DNA of 5,261 nt from an uncultured Pyrinomonas sp. Its GTDB lineage: Bacteria; Acidobacteriota; Blastocatellia; Pyrinomonadales; Pyrinomonadaceae. Location: positions 1 to 5,261 of the forward strand of contig CAKZOF010000277.1 in assembly GCA_937135995.1 (NCBI GenBank), in the 5' to 3' direction. Below, piece after piece: positions 1-4,856 of this stretch (its first letter is position 1; each line of letters starts with the position of its first letter). The notes under the pieces are model-generated. The model did not search any database. It worked only from the letters and a program-made list of their open reading frames with translations, and was not told the DNA's origin. The translations under genes and the position numbers were made by a program.

Positions 1-310
1 TGAGCACGTACCCGGCGGCGCCGTTTCTCAATGCTTCGAGCACGTAAGCTTCATCGGCATACATCGAAAGGATCACCGTGCGCGTGTGCGGCGACAATCT
101 GCTCGCGCGGCGCACGACCTCGAGCCCGTTGAGCCCCGGCATCATCAGATCGAGCACGAGCACGTTGGGCTTCAACCGTTCGAGGGTTTGAAGCGTTTCC
201 AACCCATCGCCCGTTTCCGCGACGACTTCGAAGTCCGGTTCGGCTTCGAGCAACGCGCGGACCCCTTGACGGACGATGTGATGATCATCTGCCAGTACGA
301 TCGTGACCAT
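1..310 (-). CDS. LuxR/NarL-type response regulator, receiver domain (partial, cut by window edge)
   Basis: Reading from the ATG at 310, 103 residues are visible before the left edge cuts the gene. They form a CheY-like receiver domain: the acidic pocket D8-D9 near the start (LADDHHIVRQG), the phosphoacceptor D54 in LVLDLMMPGLNG, the switch Ser82 in ILSMYADEAYV, and the beginning of the GAAGYVL(K) segment whose conserved lysine would lie just past the edge. The DDHxxVRxGVRALLE opening and AAGYVL ending are typical of the NarL/FixJ group, so a C-terminal LuxR helix-turn-helix is expected outside the window but is not seen. The start is supported by a GAAAAGG Shine-Dalgarno at 321-327 (minus strand), 10 nt upstream. 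The gene lies 43 bp after the kinase stop, so it is very probably that kinase's partner. The target genes are unknown; hhyS in the same operon is an obvious candidate by inference. Confidence 0.93.
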   Translation of the reverse strand, partial: MVTIVLADDHHIVRQGVRALLEAEPDFEVVAETGDGLETLQTLERLKPNVLVLDLMMPGLNGLEVVRRASRLSPHTRTVILSMYADEAYVLEALRNGAAGYVL

Positions 311-353
311 CGCCGACGAACCTTTTCAAACTACCGAACGCTTTCGATTCAAT

Positions 354-2168
354 TTAGCTGGCGACCTCGTTCCTTCCGGTCTTCAAAATCGCCGTCAACC
401 GAGCGCCGCCGCCGGGCCGTGATTCGACCGTCAGTTTTCCGCCGAGCAACACGGCGCGTTCGCGCATGCCGGCCAGCCCGCTCGTCTCGTTCGTCGCCAA
501 GACGACTTCAGGATCGAAACCCACGCCGCGATCTTCGACGTTGATCAAGATCGTCTGATCGTCGGCCAAAACTTGCACCACAGCTTCATCCACTTGCGCA
601 TGGCGCGCGACGTTGGTCAAGGCCTCTTGAACGATGCGGTAGGCCGCCGTTTCGACCTCTGGCGGGAGACGGCGACCCTCGAGCCCGTGATGCTTGAACT
701 CGACGCGCACGCGCGTCTGCGCCGTGTAGTGTTCGATCTGCCATATCAGGGCGGGAAGGAGTCCTAGGTCGTCGAGCACGCCCGGACGCAGATCCAAAGA
801 GATTTTGCGCGTCGTCGCCATCAGTCCGTTGACCATCTCCAGCGCTTGACCGAATACTTCTTGAGGTTTTTCGCGCGGCAGTCGCGCTCCCATCTCCAAA
901 GTTAGCTTCAGGCCGGTCAGCGTCTGCCCTATTTCGTCGTGAAGCTCGCGCGCGATGCGCCGGCGCTCGACCTCCTGCACTTCCATTAACCGGCGAGAGA
1001 GCGTTTTCAAGCGCGAGGCGTACTCGCGCAGTTCGCGTTCGGACTGCTTGCGCGTTGTGATGTCGCGAATGACGGCGATTACCAAGCGCCCTTCTTTCGT
1101 CTCCGTCGGACTCAAGCGGACATCGACGGGGAACAAACTCCCATCTTTGCGCTGACCGCATGACTCAAATTCGCCGAGGTGAAATGCGCGATCGCACCAA
1201 CTGGTCCAGTCCACTTCCGGGAGCAGCACTTCGATCGATTGATTCTGCATCTCATCGCGCCCATACTGAAAAATCTTCTCAGCTTGCGCGTTCAGTTGGA
1301 GGATATACCCTCGTTGATCTATGACGATGATCGCATCGGGAGCGCAATCGAACAACGCGCGCAAGGTCCCTTCGCTTTTGCGCAGCGCGTCTTCGGTGCG
1401 GCGACGTTCGCCGATTTCGCGCAGCAGCGCCTCGTTCGCTTTGACCAGTTCAACGGTGCGCTGCTCGACGTGGATTTCGAGTTCGTCGCGCGCGCGGCGA
1501 AGTTCTTCCTCGATGCGCTTGCGCTCGGCGATCTCCGAACGCAACTGCGCGTTGACGCGCGCAAGCTCTGCCGTGCGCTCTTCGACTCGCGCTTCAAGTT
1601 CGTCCGCTGCGCGGCGCAAAGCTTCTTCGGCCCGTTTCAGTTCCGTAATGTCGAACGCCGCTCCGTGAATGAACCACGGACGCCCATCTGTGCGGCGCAC
1701 CATCTTGACCTCGCAATGGAACCAGACGACGCGCCCATCGCGCGCGATCACGCGGTAATCGGCGCGCAGCGGCTCTCCCGTGAGCAGCATCTGCGCCGCG
1801 TCCATGCTCCAGCGGGCTTTGTCATCCGGGTGGATCTGCTGATACCAACGCACTGGATCGTTCAACCATTCTTCTTGCGTGAAGCCGAGCAGTTGTTCGA
1901 TCTGCGGGCTGACGTAAGCTTCACTGATCCCACCTTCGAGCGATGCGGTGAAGAGGATGGCCGGGATCTGCTCGACGAGCGTGCGGTAGAGCGTCGTCGT
2001 ATCCGGCATCTCTGCCGCGCACTGAATATCGTTCGCCGAATCCGAACAGAACGGGAAGAAGGTGGCCGCGAGCATGACGAGGAGCTTTTCGGCCTCCAAT
2101 GCGCTCGCCAACCCGAGCGCATCCTCCGCCTTCTGCCCCCACGATTGATCCACTTCCATGCGGTTCAT
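354..2168 (-). CDS. Soluble PAS-PAS sensor histidine kinase, NarX/DegS type (HisKA_3 + HATPase_c)
   Basis: A 604-residue protein. In order: an N-terminal stretch (1-55) of unknown role with Cys41 and Cys50; a PAS_3-like domain (about 57-175, with EEWLNDPVRWYQQIHPDD and a PAC-like FDITELKRAEEAL exit); a charged coiled coil (about 176-268) made of two 39-residue repeats; a second PAS (about 267-375); a HisKA_3 dimerisation/phosphoacceptor region with His410 in RRRIARELHDEIGQTL; and a HATPase_c domain with N519 in EALTNVARHA, the G1 motif DRGVGFD (546-552) and GLAGMRERA (564-572). There is no convincing membrane helix; residues 29-40 are hydrophobic but too short, so a cytoplasmic sensor is inferred. 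Start choice: the GGAA at 2169-2172 directly abuts the ATG at 2168 but lies 9 nt before the ATG at 2159 (Met4), so 2159 may be the true start. It follows hhyS with a 9-nt gap and precedes a response regulator. The signal is unknown; heme, flavin or direct redox sensing cannot be read from the sequence. Confidence 0.95.
   Translation of the reverse strand: MNRMEVDQSWGQKAEDALGLASALEAEKLLVMLAATFFPFCSDSANDIQCAAEMPDTTTLYRTLVEQIPAILFTASLEGGISEAYVSPQIEQLLGFTQEEWLNDPVRWYQQIHPDDKARWSMDAAQMLLTGEPLRADYRVIARDGRVVWFHCEVKMVRRTDGRPWFIHGAAFDITELKRAEEALRRAADELEARVEERTAELARVNAQLRSEIAERKRIEEELRRARDELEIHVEQRTVELVKANEALLREIGERRRTEDALRKSEGTLRALFDCAPDAIIVIDQRGYILQLNAQAEKIFQYGRDEMQNQSIEVLLPEVDWTSWCDRAFHLGEFESCGQRKDGSLFPVDVRLSPTETKEGRLVIAVIRDITTRKQSERELREYASRLKTLSRRLMEVQEVERRRIARELHDEIGQTLTGLKLTLEMGARLPREKPQEVFGQALEMVNGLMATTRKISLDLRPGVLDDLGLLPALIWQIEHYTAQTRVRVEFKHHGLEGRRLPPEVETAAYRIVQEALTNVARHAQVDEAVVQVLADDQTILINVEDRGVGFDPEVVLATNETSGLAGMRERAVLLGGKLTVESRPGGGARLTAILKTGRNEVAS
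1371..1601 (-). repeat. Two tandem 39-residue coiled-coil repeats inside the histidine kinase
   Basis: Kinase residues 190-227 and 229-266 align with a period of exactly 39 residues (117 nt): ELEARVEERTAEL pairs with ELEIHVEQRTVEL, and SEIAERKRIEEELRRAR with REIGERRRTEDALRKSE. A third partial copy of the RxEExLRR segment precedes them (179-189). The unit forms a linker helix between the two PAS domains. Such ERTAELxxxN...EIxERxRxEExLR linkers are common in multi-PAS kinases, so internal duplication of a signalling helix is the likely origin. The match is at protein level; I did not establish DNA-level identity. Confidence 0.8.
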
Positions 2169-2177
2169 TTCCGTCGG

Positions 2178-3203
2178 TCAGCGATTTCTCGAATCCGATC
2201 CAGCCGCTTGAACTGGCTTTTTCTGTCGCCAGCTAGGTTCCTTGTTGAGCGAAGCCTGCGTGAAACGCCGCAGCGCGTGCACGGCCCGGCCATACGTCGC
2301 TACCGCGTGCGACGAAAGCAGCGAACCGGGCGGTTGATTCATGAACGGCATGAACTTGTCAGGAAAGCTCGGCATCGTGCAACCGATGCAGATGCCGCCG
2401 ACGTTGGCGCAACCGCCAACGCCGCCCAGCCAACTTCGCCGGCCGACGTTGCACTGGACCACCGGGCCCCAGCAACCCAGTTTGACGATGCATTTAGGCG
2501 AGCCGTACTCTTCGCCGAACTCCGCCTGTTCGTAGTATCCGCCGCGATTGCATCCTTCGTGCGCCGTTTGCTCGAAGAGCCACGTCGGGCGCAGTTGATC
2601 GTCGAGCGGGATCATCGGCGCCAGCCCCGCCGCTTGGCGCAACAGATAAAGGAGCGTCTCGGTCAGGTTATCGGGCAAGGTCGGGCATCCGGGCACGTTG
2701 ACGATCGGGATGCCGGCGCGCGAGCGCCAATCCCACCCGAGATAATCAGCTAATCCCATGCAGCCCGTTGGATTGCCTTCCATCGCATGGATGCCGCCAT
2801 AGGCGGCGCACGTGCCGACCGCGACCACGGCCCAAGCGTTCGGTGCCAGCCGGTCGATCCATTCGCACGTGGTGATCGGTTGCCCAGTCTGCTGATCCAC
2901 GCCGAAAGCGGCCCAGTAACCTTCCGGCTTGTTCGTCTCGTCCGGGATGGAGCCTTCGATGACGAGGATGAACCGGTCTATTTCGCCGCGCGCGGCGCGA
3001 TGGAAAGGCGCGAGGAACTCTTCGCCCACTTCGTAGGCGAGAAGCGGGTTGTGCAGGACGAGGCGCGGGATGCCGGGCAGCCCACCCAGAATCAACTCTT
3101 CGAGGCTCGGCTGCGTCGCGCCGGTCAGCGCGATGGTCTCGCCATCGCACCCAAGCCCGGCGGTAATCCAAAGCACGACGATCTCATCAGCGCTTTCGGC
3201 CAT
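2178..3203 (-). CDS. hhyS: Group 1h (group 5) [NiFe]-hydrogenase small subunit, high-affinity H2 oxidation
   Basis: A 341-residue electron-transfer subunit that should pass electrons from the NiFe site of the large subunit through three Fe-S clusters. Group 1h hallmarks are clear: LWITAGLGCDGETIALTGATQPSLEE at the N-terminus, IEGSIPDE (83-89), the block GTCAAYGGIHAMEGNPTG (130-147), VPGCP, RPTWLFEQTAHEGC, YGSPKCIVKLGCWGPVVQCN, and GGICIGCTMPSFPDKFMPF. Probable cluster ligands are C19, C132 and C173 with D20 for the proximal cluster; H215, C218, C238 and C244 for the distal; and C251, C265, C272 and C275 for the medial. The N-terminus has no twin-arginine signal peptide and the C-terminus no membrane anchor, as is usual in this group. 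The last ~15 residues after KEPSWR are a polar tail I do not recognise. The start at 3203 is set by family alignment and an in-frame TAA eight codons upstream; no Shine-Dalgarno is visible. hhyL does not follow directly. Confidence 0.96.
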   Translation of the reverse strand: MAESADEIVVLWITAGLGCDGETIALTGATQPSLEELILGGLPGIPRLVLHNPLLAYEVGEEFLAPFHRAARGEIDRFILVIEGSIPDETNKPEGYWAAFGVDQQTGQPITTCEWIDRLAPNAWAVVAVGTCAAYGGIHAMEGNPTGCMGLADYLGWDWRSRAGIPIVNVPGCPTLPDNLTETLLYLLRQAAGLAPMIPLDDQLRPTWLFEQTAHEGCNRGGYYEQAEFGEEYGSPKCIVKLGCWGPVVQCNVGRRSWLGGVGGCANVGGICIGCTMPSFPDKFMPFMNQPPGSLLSSHAVATYGRAVHALRRFTQASLNKEPSWRQKKPVQAAGSDSRNR

Positions 3204-3213
3204 TGTGCGGTTT

Positions 3214-3276
3214 TTAGCTGATCGTTAGTCCGCCACTCGAGAGTGTGACGATCGCATATCTTAACTTCTTCGCCAT
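3214..3276 (-). CDS. Possible 20-codon leader ORF upstream of hhyS (speculative)
   Basis: An ATG at 3276 opens a 20-residue frame, beginning MAKKLRYAIV and ending at a TAA at 3216-3214, 10 nt before the hhyS ATG. It begins inside the copied acetyltransferase 3' end, so its first codons (MAKK) match the VAKK terminus of that protein. It has no clear Shine-Dalgarno of its own and no recognisable product. It is recorded because hhyS also lacks a visible Shine-Dalgarno, so translational coupling from this ORF is conceivable. Chance is an equally good explanation for a frame this short. Confidence 0.2.
   Translation of the reverse strand: MAKKLRYAIVTLSSGGLTIS
3234..3245. promoter_or_regulatory. 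Dyad CACTC-GA-GAGTG upstream of hhyS, candidate operator
   Basis: A perfect 5-bp inverted repeat with a 2-bp centre lies 31-42 bp upstream of the hhyS start. It is flanked by GTC (3228-3230) and GAC (3247-3249), which extend the symmetry imperfectly with unequal gaps. A two-base centre is too tight for a good RNA hairpin, so a dimeric DNA-binding protein is the more natural reading. The response regulator at the end of the same operon is a candidate by inference only. A dyad this short can occur by chance. Confidence 0.25.
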
Positions 3277-3354
3277 CGATTCGATCGGGGCGCTTTACGC
3301 TAAACTCTGAAGACGCGATGCAGGGTCTCTTACTTCTTCGCCACCGATTCGATC
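3260..3354 (-). repeat. Direct repeat: 3' end of the acetyltransferase gene copied into the intergenic region
   Basis: The final coding bases and stop of the acetyltransferase gene (3329-3354, encoding IESVAKK-stop) recur at 3260-3286 with one substitution (GGTGGC against GATGGC) and one inserted T just before the stop. The two copies are 68 bp apart and in the same orientation. The insertion destroys the stop in the second copy, whose frame continues as the small ORF listed above. Downstream of each copy there is only faint further similarity. It looks like a short tandem duplication that has partly decayed. Confidence 0.75.
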
Positions 3355-4307
3355 TCCTCTTCCTTCGTCCCTTCCGGCGTGATGATACGCAGCTTCGGTG
3401 CTTCTTGCAGAACGCGCGTTCCCGGCGGCACCGAGTGCGTCAACCAGACATTGCCGCCGATGACGCTGCCGCGTCCGATCACCGTGTCGCCGCCCAAGAT
3501 CGTCGCTCCCGCGTAGATCACCACATCGTCTTCGATGGTCGGATGGCGTTTCGTGTTGCGGATCAATTGTCCGTTGGCGTCCTTGTCGAAAGAGAAGGCG
3601 CCGAGCGTCACGCCCTGATAGAGCTTGACGTTGTTGCCGATGATCGCCGTGCCGCCGATGACCACGCCCGTGCCGTGGTCGATGAAGAAGCGCGAACCGA
3701 TCCTCGTTCCCGGATGGATGTCTATGCCGGTGCGATGGTGCGCGTGTTCGGTCATGATGCGCGGGATGAGCGGCACGCGCAGCTTGTAGAGTTCGTGCGC
3801 CAATCGGTAGACCATCACCGCATAGACGCCCGGATAGCTGAAGATGATCTCGTCAAGGCAGGTCGCCGCCGGATCGCCTTCATATGCCGCCTGCACGTCG
3901 GTCGCGAGCACTTCGCGCACGCGCGGAAGCTGAGCCAAGAATTCTGCGGCGCAATCAGCGGCTTCGCGTTCGGTCACCTCGCAGTGCGCGCCGATCTTCT
4001 GTCCGTGATTGATGGCGCGGCTGATCTGTTCGGTCAGCGCTTCGTAAAGCCACATCATGCGCGCTTCGACGTGGCGGCGCAGACTCGCTCCGGTCAATCC
4101 TTGCGCTCCCGCGTAACCCGGAAAGACGAGTTCGTGCATCGCGTCAATGATGCGGATGATCATCTCGTGCGACGGCAGCGGCTGACGATCCAGATGATGG
4201 ATCTTCGTGCCGCCGTTGAGATACGATTTGATGAGCGCCTCGCTCGCTTGATCGAGTCTGGAGTCCATGTTCGTCTTCATCTTGTCCGCTCGCCGAAGCG
4301 GCGTCAC
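3330..4307 (-). CDS. cysE: Serine O-acetyltransferase, long EpsC-like form
   Basis: Transfers acetyl from acetyl-CoA to L-serine, giving O-acetylserine for cysteine synthesis in the cytoplasm. The protein is 325 residues: a helical N-terminal region (to about 150), a segment ending YPGVYAVMVYRLAHELY (158-174), then a left-handed beta-helix of hexapeptide repeats (about 192-290), including TGIDIHPGTRIG, FFIDHGTGVVIGGTAIIGNNVKLYQ and RHPTIEDDVVIYAGATILGG. D196 and H211, 15 residues apart, match the spacing of the catalytic Asp143/His158 pair of E. coli CysE. It is longer than E. coli CysE (273 residues) and has a charged tail after IITPEG. Start: a GTG at 4307 overlaps the TGA of the upstream gene (GTGA). 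ATG codons at 4280 (Met10) and 4268 (Met14) are alternatives, and none has a strong Shine-Dalgarno. It is probably co-transcribed with the HMA gene. Confidence 0.93.
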   Translation of the reverse strand: MTPLRRADKMKTNMDSRLDQASEALIKSYLNGGTKIHHLDRQPLPSHEMIIRIIDAMHELVFPGYAGAQGLTGASLRRHVEARMMWLYEALTEQISRAINHGQKIGAHCEVTEREAADCAAEFLAQLPRVREVLATDVQAAYEGDPAATCLDEIIFSYPGVYAVMVYRLAHELYKLRVPLIPRIMTEHAHHRTGIDIHPGTRIGSRFFIDHGTGVVIGGTAIIGNNVKLYQGVTLGAFSFDKDANGQLIRNTKRHPTIEDDVVIYAGATILGGDTVIGRGSVIGGNVWLTHSVPPGTRVLQEAPKLRIITPEGTKEEEIESVAKK

Positions 4308-4540
4308 CCGACCACTTTTGCCGTGTAACCGAGCTCTTCGATCCGTTCGACGAGCGCGCTCGCTGATATTCGTTCTTCGTCATACTCGACCGTCGCCGCC
4401 TTGCTCTGGAAGTCGACTTCGGCGCGCCGTACGCCTTCGATCTCTTCGAGCGTTTCGCGGATGTCGGCGGCGCATGAAGCGCAATGCATCCCTTCGACAA
4501 TCAGTTTGGCTTGCACGACCTTCACGCTCCGGTTTCGCAA
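4304..4540 (-). CDS. CopZ-like heavy-metal-associated (HMA) domain protein
   Basis: A 78-residue single-domain protein with the ferredoxin-like HMA fold. The metal-binding loop GMHCASCAADI carries C20 and C23, followed by the typical LEEIEGVRRAEVDF and the C-terminal ELGYTAKVV ending. Free-standing proteins of this kind usually carry Cu(I) to P-type ATPases or act in copper handling; the GMxCxxC loop does not fix which metal. Start: the longest frame begins with TTG at 4540. A GTG at 4516 (Val9) gives a more typical CopZ start (MQAKLIVEGMHC) and has a GGAG 10 nt upstream (4527-4530), so the protein may be 70 residues. Its stop overlaps the proposed GTG start of the acetyltransferase gene, suggesting coupled translation. 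No copper ATPase or CsoR/CueR-type regulator gene is seen nearby. Confidence 0.9.
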   Translation of the reverse strand: MRNRSVKVVQAKLIVEGMHCASCAADIRETLEEIEGVRRAEVDFQSKAATVEYDEERISASALVERIEELGYTAKVVG

Positions 4541-4550
4541 AGCATAAAAT
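4521..4550 (+). promoter_or_regulatory. Candidate promoter for prmC (TTCACG - 18 bp - TAAAAT)
   Basis: On the plus strand TTCACG (4521-4526, four of six matches to TTGACA) is followed after 18 bp by TAAAAT (4545-4550, five of six matches to TATAAT). Transcription would start near 4557, giving a leader of about 60 nt before prmC. It overlaps the start of the divergent HMA gene, so the two promoters would be close or interfering. This was identified by eye from hexamers only. Confidence 0.35.
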
Positions 4551-4561
4551 AGCCAACGTCA

Positions 4562-4567
4562 ATTATA
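4562..4567 (-). promoter_or_regulatory. Candidate -10 box (TATAAT) for the HMA-cysE transcription unit
   Basis: A perfect TATAAT on the minus strand lies 21 bp before the TTG start and about 45 bp before the alternative GTG start of the HMA gene. At 16-18 bp spacing the -35 region is poor (around TTTCCT), so activity may be weak or activator-dependent. It sits in the only AT-rich stretch of the divergent intergenic region, which favours a real promoter. Confidence 0.4.
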
Positions 4568-4608
4568 GACCTCGAAGCGAAAAGAGGAAACTTTCCGTCC
4601 GAAACGGT

Positions 4609-4613
4609 GGAGG
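4609..4613 (+). promoter_or_regulatory. Strong Shine-Dalgarno that sets the TTG start of prmC
   Basis: GGAGG (4609-4613), inside the purine run GGTGGAGGGGGGA, lies 6 nt before the TTG at 4620. It is the strongest ribosome binding site in the window and justifies the unusual TTG start of prmC, since no in-frame ATG exists near the family N-terminus. Confidence 0.75.
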
Positions 4614-4619
4614 GGGGAC

Positions 4620-4856
4620 TTGCGCATACGGGACGCGCTCGCCGAAGCAACCGAGCGATTGCGCGGCGCGCAGATAGACGAAGCGCGTCGCGAAGCAACC
4701 AGCTTGCTCGCCCACGCGCTTGGGCGTGACCGCGCCTATTTGTTTGCGCACGCCGAAGAGACCATCCCGCCTTCGACGCTGGAATCTTTCCGCACGCTGC
4801 TCGCCCGACGCGCATCGGGCGAGCCGTTGGCTGCACTACGGACTGACCTCCAGTGA
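4620..4856 (+). CDS. prmC: N-terminal fragment of release factor glutamine methyltransferase, cut at a chimeric junction
   Basis: PrmC (HemK) methylates the glutamine of the GGQ motif in release factors RF1 and RF2. The first ~71 residues match its N-terminal helical substrate-binding domain: IRDALAEATERLR, the DARREA-type helix (IDEARREATSLLAHALGRDR), and the highly conserved RRASGEPLA block (63-71) that normally continues YITG and leads to the SAM-binding fold. Here, after EPLA, the frame continues only as ALRTDLQ and stops at 4854-4856, because from about 4828 the DNA is purB in another frame. The SAM-binding fold and the catalytic NPPY motif are absent. A normal PrmC is about 280-290 residues. 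The start is TTG with a strong Shine-Dalgarno. As it stands the gene is broken; I think it is intact in the real genome and the break is an assembly artefact. Confidence 0.85.
   Translation: MRIRDALAEATERLRGAQIDEARREATSLLAHALGRDRAYLFAHAEETIPPSTLESFRTLLARRASGEPLAALRTDLQ
4819..4832 (+). other. Chimeric junction between prmC and purB
   Basis: The 14 bases here read sensibly in both genes: G-E-P-L-A of PrmC in one frame and A-S-R-W-L of adenylosuccinate lyase in another. Left of it only the prmC reading makes sense; right of it only purB does (HYGLTSSDVVDTA). The break therefore lies within a short stretch shared by both genes, the footprint of either a k-mer misjoin or a microhomology-mediated recombination. 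Confidence 0.8.

Larger units (their letters stand above)
3204..3329. other. 126-bp intergenic region between the serine acetyltransferase gene and hhyS
   Basis: This is the leader of the hydrogenase operon. It contains a near copy of the 3' end of the upstream gene, a dyad and a possible 20-codon ORF, listed separately. No G/C-rich stem followed by a T run was found after the acetyltransferase stop, so read-through from the upstream genes is possible. On the minus strand a TAAGAT hexamer (about 3257-3262) resembles a -10 box, but no acceptable -35 lies 16-18 bp upstream, so I do not call a sigma-70 promoter here. Confidence 0.5.

Noticed and set aside
2050..2090. Transmembrane helix in the kinase N-terminus
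   Set aside because: The hydrophobic run is only about 12 residues, contains Pro, and is followed by acidic residues; it is too short to span a membrane.
1179..2753. Plus-strand open frame of 524 codons
   Set aside because: It is antisense to the histidine kinase and hhyS, both of which have unmistakable domain motifs. Its translation is Arg/Ala-rich with no family signature and no ribosome site, the usual shadow of GC-rich coding DNA.
3295..3330. Rho-independent terminator after the acetyltransferase gene
   Set aside because: Only weak short complementarities (for example TTTA-GCG-TAAA) are present, with no G/C-rich stem followed by a T run.
3318..4328. Plus-strand open frame of 336 codons
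   Set aside because: It lies exactly opposite the serine acetyltransferase, whose hexapeptide repeats and catalytic residues are clear. The antisense product is His/Arg-rich and unrecognisable.
4522..4836. Minus-strand open frame of 104 codons spanning the prmC start and junction
   Set aside because: It crosses the divergent promoter region and the chimeric join, is Arg/Ala-rich, and has no recognisable motif.
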